Assembly (NCBI RefSeq): GCF_000350225.1
Contig: NW_005179249.1
Coordinates: forward strand, 265,962-329,961
Length of the DNA stretch: 64,000 nt
DNA from: Chondrus crispus
Taxonomy: Eukaryota > Rhodophyta > Florideophyceae > Gigartinales > Gigartinaceae
Direction: 5' to 3'
This document shows, one piece after another, positions 1 to 12,200 of this stretch. The notes under the pieces are model-generated. The model saw only the letters and a list, made by a program, of their open reading frames with translations, had not been told where the DNA came from and did not search any database. Both the position numbers and the translations under genes were made by a program. The stretch's first letter is position 1; the number at the start of each line of letters is the position of its first letter.

Positions 1-45
1 GCCCACACAAGCCAACTGCCCACCACTACCCAACGGGCTTCTCAC

Positions 46-2448
46 TTAGTAGTGATATATCTGGCTCGATTGCACCCCCCTCCCACCAGCGAAAAAAAGA
101 CATCCTAACGGTCCTCGACACAAAGACACGGTACCTCATTACCGACTTCCTGCCGAATCGTGCGCAAACACCACAACGTCTCGATTTCATCCTCAATGCA
201 ATCAACAAGCAAACGGGCCACCAACCCCGAATCATACGCACCGATAACGCGCTCGAGTACCTCTCTGCCACAGCCATCCAAACATACACCAAGCACAACA
301 CGAGCCACTCTCCCACCATCCCCTACACCCCTCAAGAGAACAGCCTTGCAGGGAGGATCAACAGTACACTACTGAATGCAGCTCGAGCTGCTCTGCATCA
401 CAGTGAGCTCCCTCAACATCACTAGGAGGACGCAGTTCGAGATGCAACATTTAATACAATCACACCATGCATCACAGCACACACGCTCTCCCCGCCACCC
501 AATGGCACCAATCGGTGCCACAAATCACCAAATTTCACATCTTTGGACAATTAGGCACCACCCCTGACCCCCGCCAGTGCACCACCACCATATCCAAGCT
601 GCACTCACGCTCCCGCACTGTACGGTACCTCTACCCTACCGACGATCGCCACATCATGGCACTGGACATTAACACGAGCAAAACTCACCGCATACGCACA
701 GTGGACTTCCATCCCTACTTCCGTACACAAGACCCCAAAATGACCTCCGCCGCGGCCTTCAAGGTGTACACCCCCATCGTACACCAGACGAGCTATCGGT
801 CTCCACCCCTGCCCCCCTCAACCGCGGGCAAGCACGAAAATACCCCGATGCAGACCTCTGGTCCACCGCTCACAACCAGGAGCTCGATGCGCTGGACACA
901 AAGCGTGTCATACAGTGGACACCCGACCGCCTATTCCCGCGAAATACGCGCCTCATTCCCCTTGCAATGGGGTACCGCTACAAGCGCGACAAAAACGGCA
1001 ACGTCACGAAACGAAAAGCGCGCTGCGCGGCTCGAGGAGACACAATGGTACCAAACGTTCATTACGATCCCGAACGTACTACAACCTACATGGCAGATAA
1101 GTCCTCGGTATACCTGCTATTCGCCATTGCCGCAGCCCACAACCTCCTCACTGAACACATTGACATTGAGGCCGCGTACCTCCGCGAGGACTTCGACCAC
1201 AATGGCGAAAAGACTGTCTACGTCCGTCAGCACCCCCGTTTCGACGGAACGTACAAGCATAATGCGAAGGAGGAAAACTAGTCAAGAACCTCTATGGCAC
1301 GCCGCAAGCAGGATTCACATACCTGCAAGCCGTTTTCGGCATCCTCACCAAGCATGGCTTTCACCAATCTGAGGAAGACACCTGCCTCTTCCACAAAATA
1401 ACCCCCTCCTCGGCCACATTCGAGGCGATCAGCATGGACGACTTTACCGTCACAGCGACCACACAAGCGCTGCTCGACGATTTCGAAAACCTGCTGACAA
1501 ATGCGTACACCATAAAGCGCCTCGGTGAGCCCCGCACGCTCCTCGGATGGACGGTACAGCGCACCGCCAACGGGGCGCGCACATATCCCAGTCCACCACC
1601 ACGGCATGCAGCCTGCGAAAAGCAGAGATGCACATTGCCAATTACAAGCCCACACCGTACCAGGACGGAATTCCCCTCCACGGCCCCACCGACCAAGATG
1701 AGCCTCTTTCCAAATACCCCTAACTGAAAGAGTACCAACAAATACTCAGTGACCTGAAATACACCGCCGACTCCATGCGACCGGACATTTACTTTGTCAT
1801 CAACCGCCTGTCCGTCGCCGCCAAAGCCCCGACAACACGGCACTGGAATGCCCTCAAACGCGTCCTCCGGTACCTCTGTCACACCCCCCAGCACGGGCTC
1901 CTCTTCCCCGCTGCTCACATCCCCCTCCAAGTCAGCAACACCGCTGACAAACCCATCTCCAACACCCCCTGCTCACGTCATACTTGGACGCCGACAACGC
2001 GGCAGATGTCACCGACCGGAAATCCATATCTGGCATCGTCCACCTATACAATGGCACTCCGATCTGCTGGGGATCTATGAAACAGAGCATCACGGCCCTC
2101 TCTACGTGCGAGGCGGAATACATTGCCGCCACCGCCCCAGTGCAGCAAACTGCATGGCTTCGCCGGACCCTCCAAGACATCCGCATGCTCAGCCCCCACC
2201 CCACCCCCTTCTTCATGGATAACGAGTCTGCCATTCGCGTCGCACGAAACACGGGACCGACCAAACGCCGCAAGTTCATTGATCTCCGGCACCACTTCTT
2301 GTCCCATCACGCACGCAAGGGCAACATCGTCCTGAAGCACGTCCCGAGCGCGGACATATTCACGAAGACGCTACGATCGGAGCTGTTCCGAAAGCTCACG
2401 GCGAAACTCCAAATCGTCGCCGGCCCCCCCCCCCCCCCTGCAGCATGA
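46..2448 (+). pseudogene. Cop-1 pol remnant (integrase, RT, RNase H)
   Basis: Integrase core is readable at 46-423: an SSDISG aspartate, TDNALEY around 228 and PQENSLAGR around 330. In the last motif the usual AER glutamate is replaced (AGR), so the catalytic Glu is lost. A stop follows at 424. A second frame carries the post-integrase HIFGQLG block (about 535-560). RT resumes in the frame from 967 (MGYRYK, KARCAARGD, HIDIEAAYL), shifts near 1275 to NLYGTPQAG, and contains AISMDD at 1428-1442. RNase H is split around 1740-1970 (SMRPDIYF, RVLRYL) and 1984-2448 (DADNAADVTDRKS, STCEAEYIAA, KRRKFIDLRHH). Several frameshifts and stops make it non-functional. The order IN-RT-RH is diagnostic of Ty1/copia. 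Confidence 0.85.
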
Positions 2449-2468
2449 CCACACAGCGACGGGGGGAG

Positions 2469-2662
2469 TGTCATGATTCCCATGTCCAATTTATGTCGCT
2501 ACGTGGCCGTCCTGCGCCCTCTGTAATGATCTCCCTGCCATGATGTCATGATTCCCATGCACAGCTCACACACCTGTACCACGCACACACGTAGCACAGA
2601 TGTATCGCCCCAGGCAGCGCCGCCGCCACCGGCGCCGCTCCCCTTCTTAGTCTAGTCGCACA
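2469..2662 (+). repeat. Cop-1 3' LTR (candidate) with internal A-X-A' repeat
   Basis: A G-rich tract ends at 2468 and the LTR opens with TGTCATGATTCCCATG (2469-2484). The same 16 bases recur exactly at 2544-2559, 75 bp later. This is the arrangement seen at the start of the 3' LTRs of Cop-2, Cop-3 and Cop-5. The right end is placed at 2662 because the sequence there (AGTCGCACA) resembles the Cop-5 LTR terminus. The 5' LTR is outside the window, so neither the end nor a size difference can be tested here. Confidence 0.55.
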
Positions 2663-3566
2663 CGGTCCGTCTCCCTCAGTAAACTCGGGCATTGTTCCTT
2701 GCACCACAATATGTAAAGCACGGATTTCTTCAGTTCAGCAGAATTAAGCTTGATTAAGTCATACAATCTGGAATGCATTGAGGACTCATCCGCACATGCA
2801 ACGTAGCATATACACAGTTTCCGCAAGCAACTGTAACAGAATAAACACACAACACCATCAGCCTTCGCAGCCCTGACCATCGTCTGACACTTGATGCGTA
2901 CTGCAAAGAGGGCAACTATTTTGTGCACGGACAGGGTTGTTGTCATGTGAGAGACGTGGCCAGGTGGCAGTGTTCCCACTGCAGGGAGAAGCATCTGACA
3001 TGTCAGTAAAAAAACTGAAGAGACACCATAGGCACCTACCGTACGAAAATGGACGGAGCACTTTACACTGTTAAGATACGATACTCTCCGTATTGATTTA
3101 TGACCGCATTGTGGTCTTATTTCTAACATGTACACTAATATCGGAGTACACGTGGATCTGAGTACTTTATGAAGAACTGGACATAAATGGCACCGATATT
3201 CCGCAGAAAGACAGCAACCGTCGTTTTCTGATAACCTTGGAATGGATGGGTAAAGTTTGGTATGGAAACAACACTTTTTTGAATAGGCATTGATAATGTT
3301 TCTCATTGCTTTTATTCTAAACTAAAACAGGGTACATCGCGATGCCCACACACACAGCCAAGTAAGGATACCCTTCGAGTGAAAGTTTACGAGGAACCTT
3401 CACTTCATGAAAGGGACTTGAAATTGTTTTGCGATGTATTGGCATTGAGACTGAAACAGCTGTCGTCAACTTCCAGACTAACAAGGAATTGATAATCCCA
3501 TTGTGATCCCTTGAGTCCATTCCAACAGCTGCACTCCAGGTGGTGCGGGCAATTCAGCGAGCAGTC
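2663..3566. other. no recognisable feature
   Basis: I see no element ends, RNA gene or convincing coding region. A minus-strand open frame of 219 codons spans 2647-3306, but it matches no family I know, overlaps the putative LTR end and has no visible promoter. Confidence 0.5.
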
Positions 3567-3890
3567 CTAAGGATGATGATGAATAGGATGATGATGATGC
3601 TGGTTAGGATGGCTGCAGCTCCATCCCACGTACCCATATTTACCTAAATGGCAATGATCGACACGGCAGTACTTGGAATGGTGACGACAGTGATATATAG
3701 CTTGCCTCTTGGAGGATACGCATTTATGCGGACATGTGGTATAATATCGTTCTAAAACTTCCATGTCCTCCGCGGCATCTTGCTGAATGGAGATGTCTTT
3801 CTCGACGCGCTTGTCATTCACAGCAACGGCGACTGTGACTGTGACCAGGGCCAGGAGGGCCAAGAGAAAACATGTGCAGCGATGAAACAT
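3567..3890 (-). CDS. small secreted Cys/His-rich protein, unknown function
   Basis: A 107-codon frame that I do not recognise as a family but that looks like a genuine small gene. Residues 1-24 form a signal peptide: MFHR, then a hydrophobic run (FLLALLALVTVTVAVAV). NDKRVEK follows, so a dibasic KR lies just after the likely cleavage site. The next 20 or so residues are acidic. The rest holds six cysteines (CPHKC, then single Cys in YHC, KYC, DHC and WSC), enough for three disulfides. The tail is His-rich with HHHH and HHH runs before the stop. A TATA element lies about 120 bp upstream on the same strand. No introns are needed. A secreted metal-binding or defence-type peptide is possible but is only inference. 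Confidence 0.55.
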   Translation of the reverse strand: MFHRCTCFLLALLALVTVTVAVAVNDKRVEKDISIQQDAAEDMEVLERYYTTCPHKCVSSKRQAIYHCRHHSKYCRVDHCHLGKYGYVGWSCSHPNQHHHHPIHHHP

Positions 3891-4005
3891 GTTGGAGAGG
3901 TAGACCTGCTTTCTCGGATGCTTTGATGTTTTTTGGTTTGGATTGGAGAGAGAGGCTTTGTGGTGCGAGGGATGTTGAAGGACAAAGTAACTGGTTCGGG
4001 CATGT

Positions 4006-4013
4006 CTTATATA
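4006..4013 (-). promoter_or_regulatory. TATA box of the small secreted-protein gene
   Basis: On the minus strand the sequence reads TATATAAG, 116-123 bp upstream of the ATG at 3890. Initiation 25-30 bp downstream would give a 5' UTR of about 90 nt. The spacing is what a TATA-driven eukaryotic gene would show. Confidence 0.55.
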
Positions 4014-4020
4014 GACGCAG

Positions 4021-4662
4021 AGCTGTCCATGATGTCCAGGGATGAGGCGATTCCAGCTCGCTTTGGTGGGTAGTGTTGATCTTGAGAGATGGCCAATCTT
4101 TACAATTTCTGATATCGGTTGTCCCGGACCTCATCTAAAATGCCACAGGATATTGTGCAGACGCTACCCTAACTCAAAGAAAATAAAAGTGTGTATCAGT
4201 TGATGGCTCTATAGAAGGCAGAAGCAGACGACGATTATGATCCCAAGAGAAATTGCTTCCTCACAGATGGTTCAAGCATGTCTCGATGGTCGATATACAG
4301 AAGGATATCGAGACGACCCTTCTCCACAGACCAGGACAGATCCCAAATCACGACAAAGGACTGAAGTACTGGCAGTCCTCGAATAAAAAGGAAAATATTG
4401 CTTTAGACACAAATGATAATGGCAAACGATGCAACTGCAGAAGAAAGAACGAGAGCATTGATTACGATACGATTAGATCTGAACCGGACAATTCGTCCGT
4501 AAGGCTCTTGTCGTGATACGTTGGTTGTTTTTTTAATGGAGATAGTGCTCCTTGAAACTGTAACACTACTTCTTCTGAAACAGTCATAAAGCAGGCGAAA
4601 TTAATATCTCATTCATCAAATAAACGGAATTCGGAATAGGGTTCAGAAGATGCGACCAAGTT
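4021..4662. other. intergenic, no recognisable feature
   Basis: AT-richer sequence with one weak plus-strand frame (4253-4516) lacking any recognisable motif. I see no repeat relationship to the R units that start just to the right. Confidence 0.5.
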
Positions 4663-5330
4663 GCAAAATAGAGGAGCTGAAGTCATTTTATCGGCAAAAA
4701 AAGGAGTCCACTTTCCGAAAGAATACTGTTAATCTACTTATCCCAGCCAACAAGACATGCGGATATGAAGGAAAATCGTGTCTTCGTCTTGGGACTAACA
4801 GGTCGTTTCCTCGCTAAGATGCGGCTTGAAAAAGAACGTACTCGACCCTTGTGGATAAAGTGAATACAGCAATGATTCTCATCGTTTGAGAACTGACGGA
4901 ACTTCCTTAACACATAACAGGCGCTCGCCCTCTCGCCTATTGCCTACTCAAGCAAGGGCAAGGACGTTGATATTTAGGTGTTGGGGATAGTAAATTGCCC
5001 TCTCAAGACCTCGACGCCAACCCCGAGTCGTATGGCGCACGGCTAACTCGAACAATGTAATAGTGAGCGCCAATGAACGGCATCAACAGAACTGCTCTCG
5101 ATCAACTAGATGCAATAATCTGTAATGCACAGACAATGCGTAAGATATTGAGAGAGAAATTGCACTAGTCAGAACTCTTGCTGCGCACACTGACCCTATT
5201 CACCAATTTTCTATTTGAAGTACCCTTGTCCAACCGCCAGGTTGCGTGTGAGCCAGCAGAATAGAGCCTCTGCCAGATGTTCAAATGTCAAGAGATGAAA
5301 ATCTCCTGGGTACGTGCAACGAGAAACCAT
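4663..5330 (+). repeat. R0: internally deleted copy of the R tandem unit
   Basis: This block matches the 5' part of R1/R2 (GCAAAATAGAGG start, the CTCGCCCTCTCGCCTATTGC stretch around 4924, the CCATTCACCAATT-like stretch near 5195, and ACGTGCAACGAGAAACCATT near 5314), with two internal deletions. It is visibly more diverged than R1 is from R2. It joins R1 at about 5330 in the shared AACCAGCA(A/G)GAC sequence, which suggests fusion by short homology. I see no coding content. Confidence 0.75.
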
Positions 5331-8300
5331 TAACCAGCAGGACGCGCGGAAATGAAGGAAAATCATGTCTTCGTCTTGGGACTGACAGGTCATTTCCTCG
5401 TTAAGATGCGACTTGAGGAAGAACGTAATTGACCGTTGTGGATATCGTGAATACAACAATGCTTCTCATCGTTTGAGAACCGACGAAACTTTCTCAGCAC
5501 ATAACAGGCGCTCGCCCTCTCGCCTATTGCCTACTCAATCAAAGGCGAGGACGGTGATATTTAGGTGTTAGGGATAGTGAATTGCCCTCTCAAGACCTCG
5601 ACGCCAACTCCGAATCGTACCATGGCGCACGGCTAACTCGAACAATGAAATGATGAGCGTCAATGAACAGCATCAATACAAATGCTCTCGATCGACTAGA
5701 TGCAATAATCTGTAATGCACAGACAATGCGAAAGATATTGAGAGAGAAAATACACTACCCTTGGGTACAAGGGTACTGTAGTGTCTATCGGACCGTTTAA
5801 GTGCTCATACTATATGAGGACAAAAGTTATTTTAGTTTTTCTGGACAACGCAACGTGCAATTTCACTTCTTTTTTGAATCCAGAAGGCCATCACTACAAG
5901 CAAAGCATTTGCGTTTTTATTCTAGCGAAAACCAACTCGATGTACATAAAGGTGTTCAAAAGAAAAGGTTGGCCTACAGTACGTATTTTTTCTGAAGCTA
6001 ATTTTATACCAGTACTATAACATAGAAACATTGCGTTGAGTCTTTCTATTCGGTTCTAACTTTAGAAAAAAATTAAAACGAGTCAAGCTACCAAAGAAAA
6101 AAAGAAACTGTGGACATTAAAGTTGAGAAGAATTGAAATTCGCAGCTTTTTTTGTTATGATAGCGCTTGGTTGGATAGACACTACCCAGAAACGACCTTG
6201 CTTCGCACACTGACCCCATTCACCAATTCTCCATTTGAGGTACCCCAGTCCCACTGCCAGGTTGCGTATGAGCCAGCAGAATAGCGCCTCCGCCAGATGT
6301 GTCGAAAAACTTCTTTAGAGGGTCAAACGTTGACTCGAGAACCAGGCGCACAAGAGCCTGAACTGTTAGCAAGAACGTGAGTCTTGTGAGAACGGTGATA
6401 CGACTACCCGCCTTAGAGGGAGTCACCAGAAGTTGGAACACAGCATTGTTTATTGATTCCGTTCTACTTTCGATCTTCGTTCCCGACTTGGTCGCTCGGA
6501 CCCGCGCCTTACGACGCAGACACGTATTCTTCATTTGCCCTGTGTCTGCCGACACTGTCTTCGAATTGCAATTCTCCGTGCACGACAGTTAGAGCTATGA
6601 CATTCGTCTCCCACGTGACTACCGTGCTGGATCAACTGGATCAAGGATACCATCATTGATCAGGGTCTTCCGTAATGCAATAACAGAACACCCAGAGCAT
6701 GCCCCTGTATCTCTACAAGACGTTCAAATGTTGAGAGATGACAATCTCCCGGGTACGTGCAACGAGAAACCATTGAGCAGCAAGAGAATACGCTGCCAAG
6801 TTCTAAAACTATTCATGTCAAAGACGTTTTCTCCCTCAACATTTGTGTCGGTGTCCTGTGCCGAAAAGCAGATTGCCTCCCGTGCCAAAGCCCGACACCG
6901 CGGCGCTTTCAAAGGGCTTTCAATTCAAACCCCTTTTGCCGCACCCCGTATCCTTAGTATGGCAAACTTTCTCGGGTGTGTATGAAGTGAGCGCGAGAGG
7001 GGGAATAACTCGATGACCAATGTGCTTTCCTGGAAGGGGTGACGGTCAGCAAAGAGCACGGATCGCAGCAGAGCGCTCGCCCGCCCTGCTTGCGGACACG
7101 AAGATACCCTAACATCTTTTGAAGACTCTTTTTCTGCGGATTATGAGATGCATACAGGAGCGAAACGATGCAAGGATGCATTTCTTTCTTTCAGTGGGCG
7201 TTAGAACTGAAAACCATTGTTGAAGGCAGCTCAACTGCTCATCATCGCACATGCGCCATGCCGAAAGAAAAATGTATGTAGTGCATCTCACCCGACAGCA
7301 CGGCATGACAGCACGACATGATCTGCGGCGAGCGGTATTTGCAGTATACACAGTGGTTGCGGAAAATATCTTTTTGTTGGAATTGCGTGATGCACTGCCA
7401 GGCATGGCGGAGCGTGGTTTGCGGATTGGGTAACACGGGGCGGTGGGTGAGTAATAGACGCAGTTTTGGAAGCAGGGCACTCCCAGGTAGGAAGTACGAC
7501 GGGGCAACAAGTAACATGAGGGGAACGTGAGGAGAGGAAGTGGAGACTTTTGAATAAACAGGGGGCAATGAGCAAGGGTAGACGGTGTGCCACAGACACA
7601 AGAAGGAATCTATCCCTGGTTGATTTCAGCGAAGATGGGAAGGGCGAGAAGGCGTTGTTATCAGGGATCTACTACCTCTGGTAACAGTGCCTTGATGCTT
7701 TGAATACGGGCACTGCGGGGTGTTGAGCGTGCATAGAGGCTTGCGACATTGTGGACATGAAGGGCGGTGTCCCACGTCATACTTTTGTATTCGGGAAAGC
7801 ATACGCGGCATTCCCTTTTTACAGAGGAGCAAAAGAAATAAAAGAGTTCGGCGACAAAGGTGAATGTCCCAGGCCGGGCCCTTGAAGGGGGCGTTGCACA
7901 CGCGAGTAGGACAAGACGAGATGTTTGGTCTCACGGACCCCGGTGTGAGAGGAATATGATAGTTTTCACCGCAAAGAAGAAAATAAAAAAGAATTTGAAA
8001 GAAATGTGGTGGTGGTTCAGGAAAGCGATTAGTAGCAAGGCACAATTTCTCACGAGTTCTCCGTACTCACTCCTCCATTGTACACAAAAACGACGAGTCC
8101 ACGTTCGGCACGTACAGTAGTTGAGGTGATGGGAAGGAAATCTAGGGGCAGTACCAAACTTTTTGACTCGAGCAAAGTTTACTTCCTAGAGTCGCAAAAC
8201 AAACCTCAACTCGATGGAAACGTTACCACAGCGCATCTCGAAAAGCCCATTTATGTGACTAGGACAAACTTGTCTGGGCCAACCTTGCCATACAGCAACG

Positions 8301-8429
8301 AAGAGGGTGCGCTCTTCCAATTCCTATCGGCTTCACACACCGAATTTCCCACAAGTGCTCCATGACCGACTAATCCTCCGTAAGTGCTCCATGAGAGAGC
8401 TAACGGTTACGAAGACGGGAATGGCATGC

Positions 8430-8909
8430 TGTTCACAGCATATCTTCACATGAAGATATCTGAATCATTTATGCGGAATCAAAAACGACTGAGGTAGTAC
8501 TGTAAGAGATGATGTAATACTGTACAAGAGGAGGTACTACTCTACAAATCAGTTACAACAGGAAATCAGGACAGGAAGGACGTGCAACTCTGGATTGCAT
8601 CGGAACGGGACAGGTGACTACACGACAGTGTAAGGGGGACTCTCCTCACCATGGGCACAAACTTTACACTCAGATCCGTGCTTAATAACAGAATTGTAGC
8701 TCCACCAGAGATGATGAACAACAGACAGAACAAAAAACCTAGATACAACCGGCAGTAAAGAATTGAAACTGGAAGCTTGGCTTCCAGCTCCCTTCCAGAT
8801 CAGAAGGACTTCCCGCTCGCGGTCCACGCTGATCTGCCCCACCGCTGTGGAAGTGCAGGCTGCTAGTCTACCGCGAGCTCCCGTCCAGCATCCTTGCGAT
8901 ACTGGATCA
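8430..8909 (+). mobile_element. solo LTR (480 bp) with 5-bp target duplication
   Basis: R2 reads straight through GCATGCAGCGC near 44920, whereas R1 is interrupted by a 480-bp block starting TGTTCACAGC and ending TGGATCA. It is flanked by CATGC at 8425-8429 and again at 8910-8914. TG...CA ends with a 5-bp duplication and no internal domain are the signature of a solo LTR left by LTR-LTR recombination. Its parent element is not otherwise present in the window. The strand is arbitrary because TG...CA is symmetrical. Confidence 0.85.
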
Positions 8910-8928
8910 CATGCAGCGCCGTCGCCGC

Positions 8929-9066
8929 TGTGATTCCACACAAACAGGCAAATAAGGCACAGCCTTATTTATAGACGTACGATAGGACATAGAGTCAGTA
9001 AATATACCGGCGCCGGCGGCCCCCCGCGGTCAGGGGGACCCCGGCATCCGGATCTCTTGGTTCACA
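8929..9066 (+). repeat. Cop-2 5' LTR (138 bp, short form)
   Basis: Starts TGTGATTCCACACAAAC and ends TTGGTTCACA. Directly after the terminal motif is a perfect hairpin (AAATAAGGC at 8950-8958, GCCTTATTT at 8962-8970) that runs into a TATA-like TTATTTATAG. It lacks 65 bp present in the 3' LTR. The first bases (TGT) match copy A of the 3' LTR and the bases after the repeat match copy A'. Confidence 0.93.
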
Positions 9067-9079
9067 GGTTATGGGCACC
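9067..9079 (+). other. Cop-2 primer-binding site, half-tRNA(iMet) type
   Basis: GGTTATGGGC directly abuts the LTR. Known family fact: Drosophila copia uses the sequence GGTTATGGGCCC, complementary to the cut anticodon loop of initiator tRNA-Met, so the primer is a 5' half-tRNA rather than an intact 3' CCA end. Ten bases match here, and Cop-3 and Cop-5 carry the same motif in the same place. Confidence 0.85.
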
Positions 9080-9268
9080 TACGACCACTGAACTTCACCA
9101 CCAGACCGACCACGACAAGCCACCACGGCAAAACCGAGAGACCGCGATCAAAGGGCGACCCGACGTAACCGCGCCCGAGAGCAAGAGCAACTCACGCACG
9201 AACTCTACGCATCAGCACGGATAGCAGAGGCAGAAAATCACGACACACAACCGCAAAAACACAACACC

Positions 9269-12200
9269 ATGACCTCATCAACACAACAACCCACGCTACC
9301 CGCACTGACAAAATCGAACTACACATTCTGGCACGACACCCTACACATATACGCGCGTACCATAGAGGCAGAACCGCTCCTAGAAGCAGCACCGACACCC
9401 ACCCAGGATCCTGCGATCAGCAAACAGAATCAGGACAAAGCCGATGCGCTCAGGACGATCATCATGCAAAGCATACACAACGATCTCATACCGCAGCTAC
9501 CCCCCACCATCCTCAGGGAAGAACCACACGCCATATGCCAAATGATCAATACGCACGTCCACGAAACTAACGTCGAGAATCATGAAGTACTGGACGCCGA
9601 GGCCCGCAGCCTCAAATTCCTCCCCGGACAGGAATTCAGTGAGTATCTAGCCAAACACCAGAGCATCCGGCACAAAATGATAATCGCAAACTACCCCAAC
9701 ATCAATCACGAGAGAACCACAATCAACTACATGATTCAGGGACTTACACAGCACCCAGATCTCAGCACTCTCGCCCTCCTACTGACCGGCCACCCCCCAA
9801 CCACCATAAGGGCATTCCACAACCACATCCAGCAGGTTCTGATCATGCAACAAAGAATGGCTCCCGCAACACAAACGCCACGAACAACCAAAGCAGAACA
9901 ACAACGCACTGCCACTCCCCGCAACACATACACCCCACGCAAAATCAACCGATCAGCCCGCCCGGACAACAAAACGTACCCCAAACCTCCAGGATGGAGC
10001 GGAGCATGGTGCACCCACCATGGTAGTGTAACGCACAACACCACGGAATGCTATGCACACAAATGGCAAAGAAAAGTCCCGTATCACGCCAACACAATCC
10101 AAAACAACACCCCACCGCGATCCCCAAGCCCCCAACAAACAGAAGCACACGACCAAGCCATCGATGAACTGCAAATGAGGATAGCGCAACTCGAAAAAGC
10201 AATAACCCAGCACTCCGACGACGATACCACCGGTAAGCTTCCATACATTCTCGACTCCGGTGCCAATCCTACGCACGTATCCAAACCCCATGGTACGATG
10301 CGCAAAACAACCGGTACACTAACAAAAACTGCCAACGGCAAACATCACCCCATAACACACACGGGACCCATCAAAATCAAACAGAGCAATAAGACCATCA
10401 CTCTCCCGGCGGTACACTCCCCCAACATACAGCAAAACCTCCTAAGTGTACACGACCTCACCCGCTACGGGCATGTCACATTCACACCCCACCGCGCAAT
10501 AGTGCACGCACCCCAACGTATAAGGAAACCAGTCCTCACGGCCACATACTGCAAAGGACAGTACGTGATGGACAAACCTGAGCGAGCTCAAGCACAAGCA
10601 GCACGCACTGTAGGCAAATCACATAAAACACGTAAAGCACCGAAACACACCAGCACCCAAACACAACACAAACATAACAAGAAAAGCACCACCGCACCGG
10701 TCACACCCCACCTATCCCCCCACACGCGCGCCACACCGCAACTGCGCAACACCGCGCAATCCCCCCATCACCAACCAAAAAGAAGCACCGTCAAGGACAT
10801 AATGCAGGACTGGCATCTGCGACTTGGCCACATTCACCCAAAAACCATCAGTATAATGGCAAAACACAAACTGTTGCCACCCCTCCCCGCATCCCTGCAC
10901 ACGACGCCACACAAGCTAACCTGCACAGGATGTATCGATGGCAAAACAACGCAAACCACGCACCCCCGCACCACCCACACACAGGAAGTAGGCACACAAC
11001 TATCGTCGGATGTCTGCGGCCCCATCAAGCCCACATCCAGACAAAATAACTACTACTTCATGACACTTGTAGACACAGCTACGAGATACGCCTGGGTAGT
11101 CTTCCTCAACAACAGGTCACAAGTACCGCACAGCATCACCAACGCCATCCAATACGTATCCAACCAGCTAGGATACTATCCCAAACTACTCACCACGGAC
11201 AACGCGAAGGAATACACAGCCACATACGTACAGCAGTACCTCACCAACAGAGGGATCACCTTTCGACCGACCACAGCCTATACACCGCAAGAAAACTTCT
11301 TGGCAGAACGCATAAATAGGACCATCATGAACAGTGCACGAGCTGCGTTGGCGCACAGCCAAATGCAGCAAGCCTACTGGCAAGAAGCAGTCACCGACGC
11401 AGTATACAAATACAACATAACATACCACCACACCGTCAAGAACCTTCCGCACACCCTATGGCATGGCACCCCGCCGCGAGTGAAGCACATATTCATATTT
11501 GGCCAACTAGGATATATACCTATACTGAAACCGCACAAAACCAAACTTCAGCTCCGAGCACACCCAGCACGATACCTCCACGGTATCGACGACACACACA
11601 TCCAAGTCTACAACATGCACACCAGCCGACAACAAAAAGTGCGCAGCAACGACTTTAAACCGTACTTCCGCAACACAGACCCATGCACCACCACACCTGC
11701 CGCATTCACGGCGAAACGCCGCAAGACCACCACACCAACGGCAGTCACAACCACAACCCCAGCGCCCAGATCACTTGCACAAGCACGCAAATATCCTGAC
11801 GCAAAAGAATGGGAAACGGCGCACAACCACGAATTACAGCAGCTGGACGACATGAAGGCAATCGCATGGCACAAAACAGCAACCAACATACCGAAACGTG
11901 ACATCATACCGATGACCATGACGTACAGGTACAAGATCGAGCCTGACACGAAAACAATAACAAGAAAAGCTCGATGCTCAGTGCGCGGAGACCTCATGAC
12001 ACCCCACACGCACTATGACCCGGACAAGACAGCGACGTTCATGGCAGACAAAACGACAGTCAGAGCAATACTCGCCATGGCGGCAGCGAACGACATGCAC
12101 CTTGAACATCTCGATATAAAAGGAGCATACTTGCATGAACAATACGAACACGAAAAGCCGGTGTACGTATGGCAACCCCCAAAATTTGACGGAACGTTCA

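Larger units (their letters stand above)
1..2662 (+). mobile_element. Cop-1: 5'-truncated, decayed Ty1/copia element
   Basis: The window opens inside a copia-type retrotransposon. Integrase core, reverse transcriptase and RNase H follow one another in copia order on the plus strand, spread over several frames. After the pol stop near 2448 comes a purine tract (about 2459-2468) and then a probable 3' LTR. The 5' LTR, gag and protease lie outside the window. The family resembles Cop-2, Cop-3 and Cop-5 in sequence, in the SMDD motif and in the repeat structure at the start of the 3' LTR. The right edge at 2662 is inferred from the ending GTCGCACA, which matches the Cop-5 LTR end. Confidence 0.85.

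Noticed and set aside
2647-3306. 219-codon minus-strand frame
   Set aside because: Overlaps the probable Cop-1 LTR end, has no recognisable domain or promoter.
4253-4516. 87-codon plus-strand frame
   Set aside because: Low-complexity polar composition, no motif and no support from context.
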